DNA of 64,000 nt from Ornithinimicrobium cavernae (GTDB lineage Bacteria > Actinomycetota > Actinomycetes > Actinomycetales > Dermatophilaceae), in the NCBI RefSeq assembly GCF_003121625.1, contig NZ_QDDJ01000007.1:62001-126000 (forward strand), in the 5' to 3' direction. A program made the position numbers and the translations under genes. Below the pieces are notes generated by a model, which saw nothing but the letters and a program-made list of their open reading frames with translations, was not told the origin of the DNA and ran no database searches. Shown here one piece after another: positions 57,126 through 64,000 of this stretch. Each line of letters starts with the position of its first letter. The stretch's first letter is position 1.

Positions 57126-59345
57126 ATGCGCCCCCGCTCCTCGCGCCACCTCCGTGCGGCCAGCGTCGCGACGCTGGCCCTTCTGATGGCCGCACCGGTC
57201 GCCCAGGCCGATCCGGTCCCGGAGCCGGCTGTCGGCTCGGACGGGGCGGAGGACGTCGAGCTGCACGAGCACGACCACGGGCACGATGCCGCCACCCGGG
57301 CGTCCCTGCAGTCCCTGGGTGACCCCTTCGCCGAGAGCCTGCTCCTCCAGAGCGATCCCTTCGTGGTGCCGGAGGACAGCGGGGCGGGTGAGCTGGTGCG
57401 CACCTTCCCGGAGAGCCCGATGGACTGGGTGGGCCCGCCGCCGGACCCGTCCGAGTTCCCGGAGGAGTGGCTCACCGAGCAGCCGGCGGTCGAGGTGGAC
57501 CCCGCGACGCCGGAGGAGCTGATGTCGGCCGCGGACGGCTACCTCGGTGGGGGCTATGACGCGCTCGGCGTGGCACCGGAGGAGACCGGTGTCGTCCCGG
57601 CGGCGGTGCCGGCGCCCCCGACCAAGGACCTGCCGAGCACCCTCGACGCGGCACCCCCGTGGCAGTACACCTACTCGTGCGACCCGAACAACCGGGCGGG
57701 CATGGTGGCCTTCGCCAACCTGGTCTCGAAGCACTACGACCGACCGACCTGGTGGGGTTCGCGGGCCTGCAAGTACGGCGACAACAGCCAGCACTACGAG
57801 GGCCGTGCCTTCGACTGGCCGATGAACGCCTACAACGCGGACGACAAGGCCATCGGGGACGCCGTCGCCCAGTGGCTGACGGCCAACAACGGTGAGATGG
57901 CCCGTCGCTTCGGTGTGCAGTCGGTCATCTGGAACAAGTACTCCTGGTACCTCTACAAGCCCGGCGCCTGGTACCCCTACTACGGGCCCTCCCCGCACAC
58001 CGACCACCTGCACATCAGCTTCAGCTGGGACGGTGCGATGGGGCGCACCTCGTGGTGGGACGGCACGCCCATCACGACGCACGACCACGGCACCTGCCGG
58101 GTCTTCCGCGACGCGTACGCGCCCCGCTACACCCGCTACAACCCCACCCCGTGCCCCACGAACCTTCCGGCGCCGCCGACAGCCCCCAACCCCGTGCTGC
58201 TGCCGGGCGCCCGCAACGACTACGTCAAGCAGGCCCAGCAGGCCCTCGGCTTCACCGGCGCCGACGTGGACGGCAGCTTCGGGCCGATGACGCTCCGGGC
58301 GCTCCTGAACTACCAGGCGAACAAGAAGCTCCCGTGGACCGGAGTCCTGGACAAGTCCACGTGGGCGCACATGATCAGCTCGGGTGCCCTTCCCCCCGCG
58401 CCCCCGCCGCCTCCGCCGCCCCCCGCGCCGCCGGCGCCGGACCCCGGCGTCAGCCGGGTCTCGGGAACGGACCGCTACGCCACGGCCGCGAAGCTGTCCT
58501 CGCTCTTCCCCACGGGCAAGCCGTTGTACCTCACGGTGGGGGAGGAGTATCCGGACGCGCTGACGGCCGCTGCCCGCGCCGGGTCCCTCGGTGCTCCCGT
58601 GCTGCTCACCAAGTCGACCACGGTGCCGGGGGCGACCAAGGACGCGATCAAGCGCCTGAGGCCGTCCCGGGTGGTCGTCGTCGGTGGCAGGGGAGCGATC
58701 GCCGACTCCGTCCTCACGACGGTCCGGTCGCTCACTCCGGCGCCGGTGTCCCGTGTCGGTGGTGCCGACCGCTACGCGACGGCCGGTGCGCTGGCCCGCA
58801 ACTTCGGCACCGCCGTGCCCGTCGTCTACGTCGCCACCGGCACGGACTACCCCGACGCGCTGGCCGGTGCGGCGCGCGCCGGCTACAACGACGGGCCGGT
58901 GCTCCTCACCCACCAGGACGGCATCCCGAGCGAGACGCGCAGGGCGATGCAGGCGATCAACCCCTACCGCGTCGTGGTGCTCGGAGGCAAGGGTGCGGTC
59001 AGCGACGCGGTCGCGGAGGACCTCCGGTCGATGACCCGGGCCAAGAACCTGCAGCGCGTCGCGGGACGGGACCGCTACGCGACCGCCTCCGAGCTGGCTC
59101 GGTACTACCCCAACGGTCTCGAGACGGTGATCATCGCCACGGGCAAGGAGTTCCCGGACGCGCTGGCCGGCGCGGCGCGGGCCGGTGCGCGTGGGGGACC
59201 CGTCCTCCTGGTCACGCCCAACTCCGTGGACAGCACGACGCGGGCCGCCCTGGCCGCCCTGGACCCGCAGAAGATCGTGATCGTCGGCGGCACGAACGTG
59301 GTCTCCCACAACGTCGCGACCATCCTGCAGGACTACGTGCAGTAG
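57126..59345 (+). CDS. Secreted peptidase-like protein with peptidoglycan-binding domain and three cell-wall-binding repeats
   Basis: A 739-aa exported protein: signal peptide (HLRAASVATLALLMAAPVAQ), an acidic spacer, then an ARB_07466/M15-like domain (YEGRAFDWPMNAYN, SVIWNKYSWYLY, PHTDHLHISFSWDG, with Asp and His residues placed as in D-Ala-D-Ala carboxypeptidase-like zinc sites). A PG_binding_1 domain (VKQAQQALGFTGADVDGSFG) and a Pro-only linker follow. Three CW_binding_2 repeats complete it, each opening VSRVxGxDRYATA and containing YPDALAGAARAG and VVVLGGKGA(V/I). It probably binds and trims peptidoglycan at the surface. It stands alone between terminators. Confidence 0.88.
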   Translation: MRPRSSRHLRAASVATLALLMAAPVAQADPVPEPAVGSDGAEDVELHEHDHGHDAATRASLQSLGDPFAESLLLQSDPFVVPEDSGAGELVRTFPESPMDWVGPPPDPSEFPEEWLTEQPAVEVDPATPEELMSAADGYLGGGYDALGVAPEETGVVPAAVPAPPTKDLPSTLDAAPPWQYTYSCDPNNRAGMVAFANLVSKHYDRPTWWGSRACKYGDNSQHYEGRAFDWPMNAYNADDKAIGDAVAQWLTANNGEMARRFGVQSVIWNKYSWYLYKPGAWYPYYGPSPHTDHLHISFSWDGAMGRTSWWDGTPITTHDHGTCRVFRDAYAPRYTRYNPTPCPTNLPAPPTAPNPVLLPGARNDYVKQAQQALGFTGADVDGSFGPMTLRALLNYQANKKLPWTGVLDKSTWAHMISSGALPPAPPPPPPPPAPPAPDPGVSRVSGTDRYATAAKLSSLFPTGKPLYLTVGEEYPDALTAAARAGSLGAPVLLTKSTTVPGATKDAIKRLRPSRVVVVGGRGAIADSVLTTVRSLTPAPVSRVGGADRYATAGALARNFGTAVPVVYVATGTDYPDALAGAARAGYNDGPVLLTHQDGIPSETRRAMQAINPYRVVVLGGKGAVSDAVAEDLRSMTRAKNLQRVAGRDRYATASELARYYPNGLETVIIATGKEFPDALAGAARAGARGGPVLLVTPNSVDSTTRAALAALDPQKIVIVGGTNVVSHNVATILQDYVQ

Positions 59346-59361
59346 CAGCCACCGTGCGGAC

Positions 59362-59409
59362 AGGCCTCCCGAGGACACCCTGAGGGCGTGGGTGCTCCAC
59401 GGGAGGCCT
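59362..59409. terminator. Hairpin after the cell-wall-binding protein gene
   Basis: AGGCCTCCC (59362-59370) pairs with GGGAGGCCT (59401-59409); an inner GGACACCC/GGGTGCTCC stem lengthens it. It lies between two convergent genes. Confidence 0.8.
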
Positions 59410-59423
59410 CGCCCGTGCCCGGC

Positions 59424-59981
59424 TCAGCCCAGCAGCAGGAGGGTGGACCAGGCCAGCAGGGCGGTGGCGACGACCGTGCCGCCCCGCTCGAGCCACCGGG
59501 TGTGGCTGGAGAGGAACTGCTGCCAGCCGGGCCGTCCGAGCAGGATGTACTGCAGGACCGCCACCGACCGGGCCACCCCGAAGGCCGCACCCAGGCACGC
59601 GGCCCAGCCGAGCGGCATACCGGCCAGCAGGACGAACAGGGCCGCGACGTAGGAGGCGGCCGAGGGCACCAGGGTGCGGAAGCCGCAGCCGTACTCGACC
59701 CCGAACCGGAAGCCGCCGCGCGCCATGCCGCGGGCGAACACCTCCTGGGGGATCAGCTGGCTGCGCTGCGGCAGGCGCAGCACGGGCTGGCGCAGGTCCA
59801 GCACCACGAGGAACAGGGCGAGGGCGCCGAGCACCCCGGCGCGCAGCGGCAGCGGCAGCGGTGACAGCAGCCCGGAGAACACGCCGAGCGCCGTGCCGGT
59901 GAAGGCACCGCCGACGGTGCAGCCCGCCAGGAAGGCGAGCCACAACCGCAACTGGATCGACCGGCCCCGGACCGAGGCCAC
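59424..59981 (-). CDS. Polytopic membrane protein ending the mau-like operon
   Basis: A 185-aa protein with four to five hydrophobic segments (LAFLAGCTVGGAFTGTALGV, AGVLGALALFLVVLDL, SYVAALFVLLAGMPLGWAA, GTVVATALLAWSTLLLL). Three Cys residues lie in or near the membrane (AGCTVG, YGCGF, AACLG), which would suit thiol-electron transfer as in CcdA/MauF-type proteins. I cannot assign it to either. The GTG start is 24 bp after the 64-aa gene's stop and has no strong ribosome site, so the true start could differ. Confidence 0.55.
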   Translation of the reverse strand: MASVRGRSIQLRLWLAFLAGCTVGGAFTGTALGVFSGLLSPLPLPLRAGVLGALALFLVVLDLRQPVLRLPQRSQLIPQEVFARGMARGGFRFGVEYGCGFRTLVPSAASYVAALFVLLAGMPLGWAACLGAAFGVARSVAVLQYILLGRPGWQQFLSSHTRWLERGGTVVATALLAWSTLLLLG

Positions 59982-60005
59982 CAGCGCCCACGCGCTGTTC
60001 AGGCC

Positions 60006-60200
60006 TCAGGTGGAGCCCGACAGGGCCAGGCCCGCCGCGACCACCGCCAGCAGCGCCGGCACGGGCCAGGGCACCGCCACGCCGCCCAGGTGCAGCACCC
60101 CGAGCACGCCCCCGGCAGCTGCCAGCAGCCCGAGCAGCGGCAGCGGGTCGGCGACCCACCGCCGCGCGGGGGAGACCGGCGTGGTGCTCAGATCGCCCAC
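60006..60200 (-). CDS. Small membrane protein of the mau-like operon
   Basis: A 64-aa protein with two hydrophobic segments (LLGLLAAAGGVLGVLHLGG and PALLAVVAAGLALSG). The GTG start lies inside the end of the preceding Cys-rich gene (13-bp overlap), implying coupled translation. No Cys or catalytic residue is visible. Function unknown. Confidence 0.5.
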   Translation of the reverse strand: MGDLSTTPVSPARRWVADPLPLLGLLAAAGGVLGVLHLGGVAVPWPVPALLAVVAAGLALSGST

Positions 60201-60721
60201 GGGCAGATCGACTTGCTGCAGGCGCCGGAGGCGCTGCAGCTCCAGCCGTCGGAGCAGCGGTAGGTGTTGCCGTCGCTGAACTTCCAGTGCCAGGAGTCGT
60301 AGGTGCCGTTCCAGCAGTCGTCGGGCCGGTGCGTGTAGTAGCCGGTCGATCCGGGCGCGTGCTTGTGCCAGCCGACCAGGTTGCCGGCACCGTTGCGGTA
60401 CTTCCAGCAGCACGCGCGCGAGGTGCACATCGGCGAGGGGCCGCACATGATGCCGTGCTCGGTGTGCTCCTTGGCGTAGGTCGCGCAGGGCCCGGTGGAG
60501 GTGTTGGTCCAGTCCTGCCAGTACGCCGCCTGGGCGCTGTCGGCCGCCCGGTTGACCAGGAACAGCGAGCCGAGCCCGACGGCGGCCCCGGCACCCAGGA
60601 CCGAGCCCAGGAAGGTCCGCCGCGACGGTCGCGGCCGCAGTCTCCTGCGCAGGTGCCGCGTGTCCGCGACGGGGAGGTCGGCGAAGCGGATGGTCTGTCC
60701 GGTGCTGAGGTCGTCGCTCAT
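60188..60721 (-). CDS. Cys-rich Tat-exported protein in the mauA position
   Basis: A 177-aa protein. A twin-arginine signal (SRRTFLGSVLGAGAAVGLGS) ends near AQA at about residue 65. The mature part of about 110 residues has ten Cys and many Trp and Tyr (CGPSPMCTSRACCWKY, DDCWNGTYDSWHWKF, CSDGWSCSASGACSKSICPW). Tat export of an already folded, cofactor- or disulfide-bearing protein is implied. It occupies the place of the methylamine dehydrogenase small subunit (mauA) after MauE- and MauD-like genes, but does not show that family's CDYWRxC pattern. The ATG overlaps the upstream stop (ATGA). Function unknown. Confidence 0.7.
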   Translation of the reverse strand: MSDDLSTGQTIRFADLPVADTRHLRRRLRPRPSRRTFLGSVLGAGAAVGLGSLFLVNRAADSAQAAYWQDWTNTSTGPCATYAKEHTEHGIMCGPSPMCTSRACCWKYRNGAGNLVGWHKHAPGSTGYYTHRPDDCWNGTYDSWHWKFSDGNTYRCSDGWSCSASGACSKSICPWAI

Positions 60722-61284
60722 CCCTGCTCCTCGGTGAGGCTGATCGAGCCGCGGGTCGCGCGGACCCAGGCGGTGAGGTCGGTGTGCTGGTCCGGCAGCG
60801 TCGCCGCGACGATCGTGCCGCCGCTGTCGAGGGCCATCAGGTAGGGGGTCGCGGGGACGTGCAGCTGCTCCAGCAGCGCGCGCCCCTCGGCTACGCAGCG
60901 GCCGGTGCCGGACAGGCTGCCCAGTGCCGGCCCGCAGGAGCCGGTCGAGACCGCCACCAGGGCGACCGAGCCGTCCCGCACGTCGGGGACGTCGGTCAGA
61001 CCGCTCAGGGTGAGGTCGCACGAGGAGCACCCGGGGGACACGAAGGTCACCACGGTGCGGTGGGCGCCCGGCTCGGCCAGCCCGGCCAGCTCGCCGTGCG
61101 CGGGGAGCCGGAACCCGACCAGGTCGCGCGTGCTGCGCGGGGACCCGGAGGCCGCTGCCTGGGACCCGCCGCCGGCCTGGCCCCGGGTCAGCAGCGTGAC
61201 CTGCCGCAGCAGCCCCGCGAGGCCCAGGGCCAGCAGCACGAGCGCGACCCAGGCCAGGAGCACGGCCGACTCCAGGAAGCTCAT
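60718..61284 (-). CDS. MauD-like membrane-anchored thioredoxin-fold protein
   Basis: A 188-aa protein with one N-terminal membrane segment (AVLLAWVALVLLALGLAGLL) and an extracytoplasmic thioredoxin-like domain carrying VTFVSPGCSSCDL, a C-x-x-C redox site, and the cis-Pro region VPATPYLMALDSGG. MauD forms or isomerises the disulfides of the methylamine dehydrogenase small subunit. Here the neighbouring Cys-rich protein is the obvious client. ATGA overlaps both sides show it belongs to a single operon with the MauE-like gene. Confidence 0.75.
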   Translation of the reverse strand: MSFLESAVLLAWVALVLLALGLAGLLRQVTLLTRGQAGGGSQAAASGSPRSTRDLVGFRLPAHGELAGLAEPGAHRTVVTFVSPGCSSCDLTLSGLTDVPDVRDGSVALVAVSTGSCGPALGSLSGTGRCVAEGRALLEQLHVPATPYLMALDSGGTIVAATLPDQHTDLTAWVRATRGSISLTEEQG

Positions 61285-61859
61285 CGGTGGCCCCCGTGGT
61301 CGTGCGGCCCGGAGGCGAGCAGCGCCGCCTCGGGCACCGCGCGGGCGGCCGGCAGCAGGGCGGCCGCGAGCGCGAGGACCACCATGGCAGCGAGCGTCAC
61401 GAAGACCTCCCGGGCCGGCGCCGTGGTCAGGCTCCAGCCCGCGGCGGTGGTCCCGCCCACGACGGCCAGGACGGCGAGTATGCCGCCACGCAGGACCGCG
61501 GACGGGCTCACCGGGGCGTCGCCCAGGCCGCAGGCGCAGGGCACGACCCTCCCGGCGGTGACCCGCAGCACCTGCCACAGGTAGCCGGTGAGGAGCAGGA
61601 GGAGGAGAGCGGACGGCATACTCACGGCGAGGGTGACGCCGGGTGGCGCGCCGGTGAGCGCGGTGACCAGCGCCGCGCCGCCCAGCAGCGCCTCGACCGG
61701 GCCGAGGACCCGCGCGACCGGTCCGTGGACTGTGCCGGGCAGGACCCCGTGGGCGCGCAGCCCGTCGCGCAGCGCGCCGGGGGAGCGCAGGTGCCCGGCG
61801 GACGCGGCGACGAGCACCAGGCCGACCGTGCCGAGCAGGGCGGGGGACAGGACGCTCAT
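61281..61859 (-). CDS. MauE/DoxX-like redox-associated membrane protein
   Basis: A 192-aa protein with four to five membrane segments (LLGTVGLVLVAASAGHL, LGPVEALLGGAALVTAL, SALLLLLLTGYLWQVL, AVLAVVGGTTAAGW). A Cys pair in RVVPCACGLGD lies at a membrane face. MauE family members pass electrons to MauD-type thioredoxins, in the manner of DsbB. It overlaps its neighbours by ATGA on both sides. The C-terminus is His/Gly-rich (PHDHGGHR). Confidence 0.75.
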   Translation of the reverse strand: MSVLSPALLGTVGLVLVAASAGHLRSPGALRDGLRAHGVLPGTVHGPVARVLGPVEALLGGAALVTALTGAPPGVTLAVSMPSALLLLLLTGYLWQVLRVTAGRVVPCACGLGDAPVSPSAVLRGGILAVLAVVGGTTAAGWSLTTAPAREVFVTLAAMVVLALAAALLPAARAVPEAALLASGPHDHGGHR

Positions 61860-62539
61860 GCCAGCTCCGCGGTGACCTGGCTGAGGGTGGTCGCGACCGT
61901 GTCGAGGTCCTCGATGGTGCCCGGGATGCCGTAGACGACGAACGCCGGCGCCTCCAGGACCGCGTAGTGCGCCCGCTCGTCCTCGGCGGAGCGGCTCAGC
62001 CGCCCGCCGCGCACGTCCACGCCGGCCCCTGAGGGACGGGTGACCCCGGTGCGCGTCCGGCGGACGTCAAGGAGGGCGTGGCCCCCGGTGGACAGCTCGA
62101 CGACCTGGGCGACGTCGTGGGTGCGGTAGGGCGACCAGTCCACGGACCCGCTCGGCGTGAGCACGGGACCGTCCGGCGTCGCCGTGAGCTCCACCTGGGA
62201 CAGCACCGCGCTCAAGCCCTCGAGGTCGAGGGTGGGCACTGTGAAGCCGTAGACCTCGTGACCGCCGACGGCCACCGCGAAGGCCAGCCCGGAGGCGGGG
62301 TCGCCGCCGTAGCGGCCGTGGCGCAGGGTGACCCCGGTGCGCAGCCGCACCTCGTCGGTGAGGGTGCTGCCGCTGACGGACAGGTAGTGCTCCAGGTGAT
62401 GGGCCACGCCGCTGTTGACCTCCAGCTCGAGCCCGTCGTGGGCCAGCACGCTGATGGAGGCGGCCGGCGGCAGCCCGGCGGCGGCCGGCACGTCCAGCAG
62501 GAGGGTCTCTCCGGTGTGCAGACGTCGTGTGGTGCGCAT
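61856..62539 (-). CDS. Uncharacterised protein, first gene of the mau-like operon
   Basis: A 227-aa protein without signal peptide or membrane segment. The sequence is beta-rich (TRRLHTGETLLLDVPAAAG, GGHEVYGFTVPTLDLEG, GVDVRGGRLSRSAEDERAHY), with regular Gly-turns, and ends in a helix. I do not recognise a family. AGGAG stands six bases before the chosen ATG; a GTG two codons upstream is also open. Its place before mauE-mauD corresponds to mauB in the classical operon, but it has no resemblance to the beta-propeller heavy chain and is much shorter. Confidence 0.6.
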   Translation of the reverse strand: MRTTRRLHTGETLLLDVPAAAGLPPAASISVLAHDGLELEVNSGVAHHLEHYLSVSGSTLTDEVRLRTGVTLRHGRYGGDPASGLAFAVAVGGHEVYGFTVPTLDLEGLSAVLSQVELTATPDGPVLTPSGSVDWSPYRTHDVAQVVELSTGGHALLDVRRTRTGVTRPSGAGVDVRGGRLSRSAEDERAHYAVLEAPAFVVYGIPGTIEDLDTVATTLSQVTAELA

Positions 62540-62550
62540 GGTCACTCCTC

Positions 62551-64000
62551 TCAGCCGACGTAGCGGCCGAGCTGGTCCAGGACGATGGGGCCGAGGGAGG
62601 CGCGGCCACCGATCAGCACCCCCGAGTCGGCGTCGAGGCTGGCGATGGCGGCGCGGCTGCTCTGGGGGAGCCGGTAGGGCTGGGCGAGGAGCACCGGGTT
62701 GTGCTCGCCGCCGGCGAAGGCGGAGCCGGCCAGGGCGTCGGGGAAGTCGGTGCCGGTGGCGACGAAGACCCGGCTGCGGTGGTCCGGGAAGGTCCTGGCG
62801 ATGAGGGCCGCGGTCTCGTAGCGGTCGGCCCCGGCGATCCTGGTGACGTCCCCGTCGGTGTGTTGGGCGAGCGTGCGGGCCACCGCCTCGGAGACCGCGC
62901 CGGAGCCCCCGAGGATGACGATGCGACCGGGGTCGAGCCGGTCAAGGGCCGCCGCCGTGGCGCTCGGCAGCTGGGTCGGGTGGGTCAGCAGCAGCGGCCG
63001 GTCGTTGCGTCCCGCGGCCGCGCCACCGGCCAGCGCGTCCGGGTAGGCGGTGCCGCTGGCGACGTAGACCGTGCTGATCCCGGTCGGATAGGTGTCGGCG
63101 ATCGCACGCGAGGTCTCGTAGCGGTTCTCCCCGGCCAGCCGGGTGACCTCGCCGCTGGTGGCGTGGGTCCGTGCCTGCTCCACCACGGCGGAGCCGACGG
63201 CCCCTGTGCCGCCGAGGACGACGATCCGGGCCGGGTCGAGCCGGTCCAGCTGCGCCGCCACCGGCTGCGGGATGCGGTCCTGCTGCACGAGCAGCACCGG
63301 CGCCTCGTGCTTGGCGGCCAGCGCCGCCCCGGCCAGCGCGTCGGGGAAGTTGGTGCCGTTGGCCAGGTAGACCACGTCCTGGCCCGCGGGGAACTCCGCG
63401 GCGATGCGCGCGGAGGTGTCGTAGCGGTTCTCACCCTGCACGCGGCTCACCGCGGCGCGCCGGCAGGTGTAGATCTGGATGTTGTCGACCTCCCACCACT
63501 GGGTCGCCCCGATCTGGTGGCGGTGCTGGAACCACGGGCCGAGACGGCCCGACTCGTCCTTCGTCGCGGCGGTGATGTCGAAGACCTTGCCGCGCCAGGA
63601 CTCGGTGTTGGCCGCGGCCTGGAGGGACACCGAGTTCACGTCGGCGCGGGAGTAGCCCGAGGACTGCACGTTGCCCCGCGAGAGGAAGGCGAGCATCGTG
63701 TGGGCTCCCACCGGAGCCTGGGCCCAACGGGTGAAGAACCAGTCCTCGCTGTCCCCCGAGTTGACCTCCGAGCGCGCGGCGGCGCCGACCAGGCCCCGGG
63801 TGACCAGCCGCCAGCCGTTGTTGAAGCCGGCGTGGGGCACGCCCTTGCCGAAGCCCTCGGTCATCAGGGTCGCGTTGCGGCTGTGGCCCTCGGGGCAGGG
63901 CGCCTCACCGGCCAGCCCACCCGCCCACGACACGGCCTGGCGGCTCTCGTCGGGTGAGGCGGCGCCCCCGGGTGGTGGTGCCGTGCTGGCTGACCCGGTG
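62551..64000 (-). CDS. Cell-wall-binding-repeat protein, N-terminus beyond the window
   Basis: The frame stays open to the last base of the window, so the start is outside. The visible 483 residues begin with a Ser/Ala/Pro linker, then a beta-rich domain of about 170 residues (WFFTRWAQAPVGAHTMLAF, WWEVDNIQIYTC) of immune-inhibitor-A-like or carbohydrate-binding appearance. Three CW_binding_2 repeats follow (VSRVQGENRYDTSARI, VTRLAGENRYETSRAI, VTRIAGADRYETAALI, each with FPDALAG or YPDALAG). It is presumably a surface enzyme attached non-covalently to the wall. The mau-like operon begins 11 bp after its stop, on the same strand. Confidence 0.8.
   Translation of the reverse strand, partial: TGSASTAPPPGGAASPDESRQAVSWAGGLAGEAPCPEGHSRNATLMTEGFGKGVPHAGFNNGWRLVTRGLVGAAARSEVNSGDSEDWFFTRWAQAPVGAHTMLAFLSRGNVQSSGYSRADVNSVSLQAAANTESWRGKVFDITAATKDESGRLGPWFQHRHQIGATQWWEVDNIQIYTCRRAAVSRVQGENRYDTSARIAAEFPAGQDVVYLANGTNFPDALAGAALAAKHEAPVLLVQQDRIPQPVAAQLDRLDPARIVVLGGTGAVGSAVVEQARTHATSGEVTRLAGENRYETSRAIADTYPTGISTVYVASGTAYPDALAGGAAAGRNDRPLLLTHPTQLPSATAAALDRLDPGRIVILGGSGAVSEAVARTLAQHTDGDVTRIAGADRYETAALIARTFPDHRSRVFVATGTDFPDALAGSAFAGGEHNPVLLAQPYRLPQSSRAAIASLDADSGVLIGGRASLGPIVLDQLGRYVG

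Noticed and set aside
60188..60721. Calling the Cys-rich Tat protein methylamine dehydrogenase light chain
   Set aside because: Position and signal fit, but the CDYWRxC and DCCG patterns with the two TTQ tryptophans are not seen, and no heavy chain is present in the window.

Overview
The window is a high-GC actinobacterial chromosome segment that spans the replication origin. The order rnpA-rpmH / dnaA-dnaN-gnd-recF-DUF721-gyrB-gyrA-DUF3566 and tRNA-Ile/tRNA-Ala, together with yidD-yidC-jag-rsmG-parA-parB, trxA-trxB, an anti-sigma/sigma pair and a MurJ-pseudokinase, is the standard origin layout of Micrococcales. The frequent GTG starts, the DUF3566 protein and the MurJ fusion suggest the Intrasporangiaceae/Ornithinimicrobium neighbourhood. 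That placement is an inference, since there is no rRNA in the window to test it.

Layout. 1-6.2 kb: accessory metabolism (tail of a GntR/FCD regulator, FMN reductase, a mycofactocin-type SDR, a secreted subtilase, an XRE regulator, ferritin, a CitE-like lyase). 6.2-14.6 kb: a foreign-looking defence island, visibly less GC-rich than the core. It has a C5 cytosine methyltransferase facing a tightly overlapped five-gene operon (HTH/homing-repeat protein, Z1-domain ATPase, ParB-like protein, candidate PD-(D/E)XK nuclease, 93-aa protein), about 1.1 kb of apparently non-coding DNA, then a Vsr nick endonuclease. It abuts the 3' end of tRNA-Ala. 14.6-19 kb: two tRNAs, two small exported or membrane proteins, an ABC exporter pair and a ScyD/ScyE-like secreted protein. 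19-31.2 kb: the gyrase/recF/dnaN/dnaA block on the minus strand, with oriC between dnaN and dnaA. 31.2-37.8 kb: rpmH to parB on the plus strand, with four parS sites. Three of these lie inside the parA reading frame exactly 75 bp apart. 37.8-49.6 kb: trxA, trxB, anti-sigma, sigma, the MurJ-pseudokinase fusion, DUF6049, NUDIX hydrolase and the CCA-adding enzyme. 49.6-57 kb: YdeI-like protein, quinone reductase, GT87-like membrane glycosyltransferase, bifunctional PBP, and the PadR-inositol phosphate synthase pair. 57-64 kb: two cell-wall-binding-repeat proteins flanking a compact operon whose order recalls mauB-E-D-A, but with an unfamiliar Cys-rich Tat substrate where the methylamine dehydrogenase small subunit would be.

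Most interesting: the restriction-type island combines a Z1 motor, Vsr and a C5 methylase, as in MORC-type restriction-modification systems, but no GHKL ATPase is seen and a ParB-like protein plus two unfamiliar small proteins fill the operon. The second candidate is the mau-like maturation cluster.
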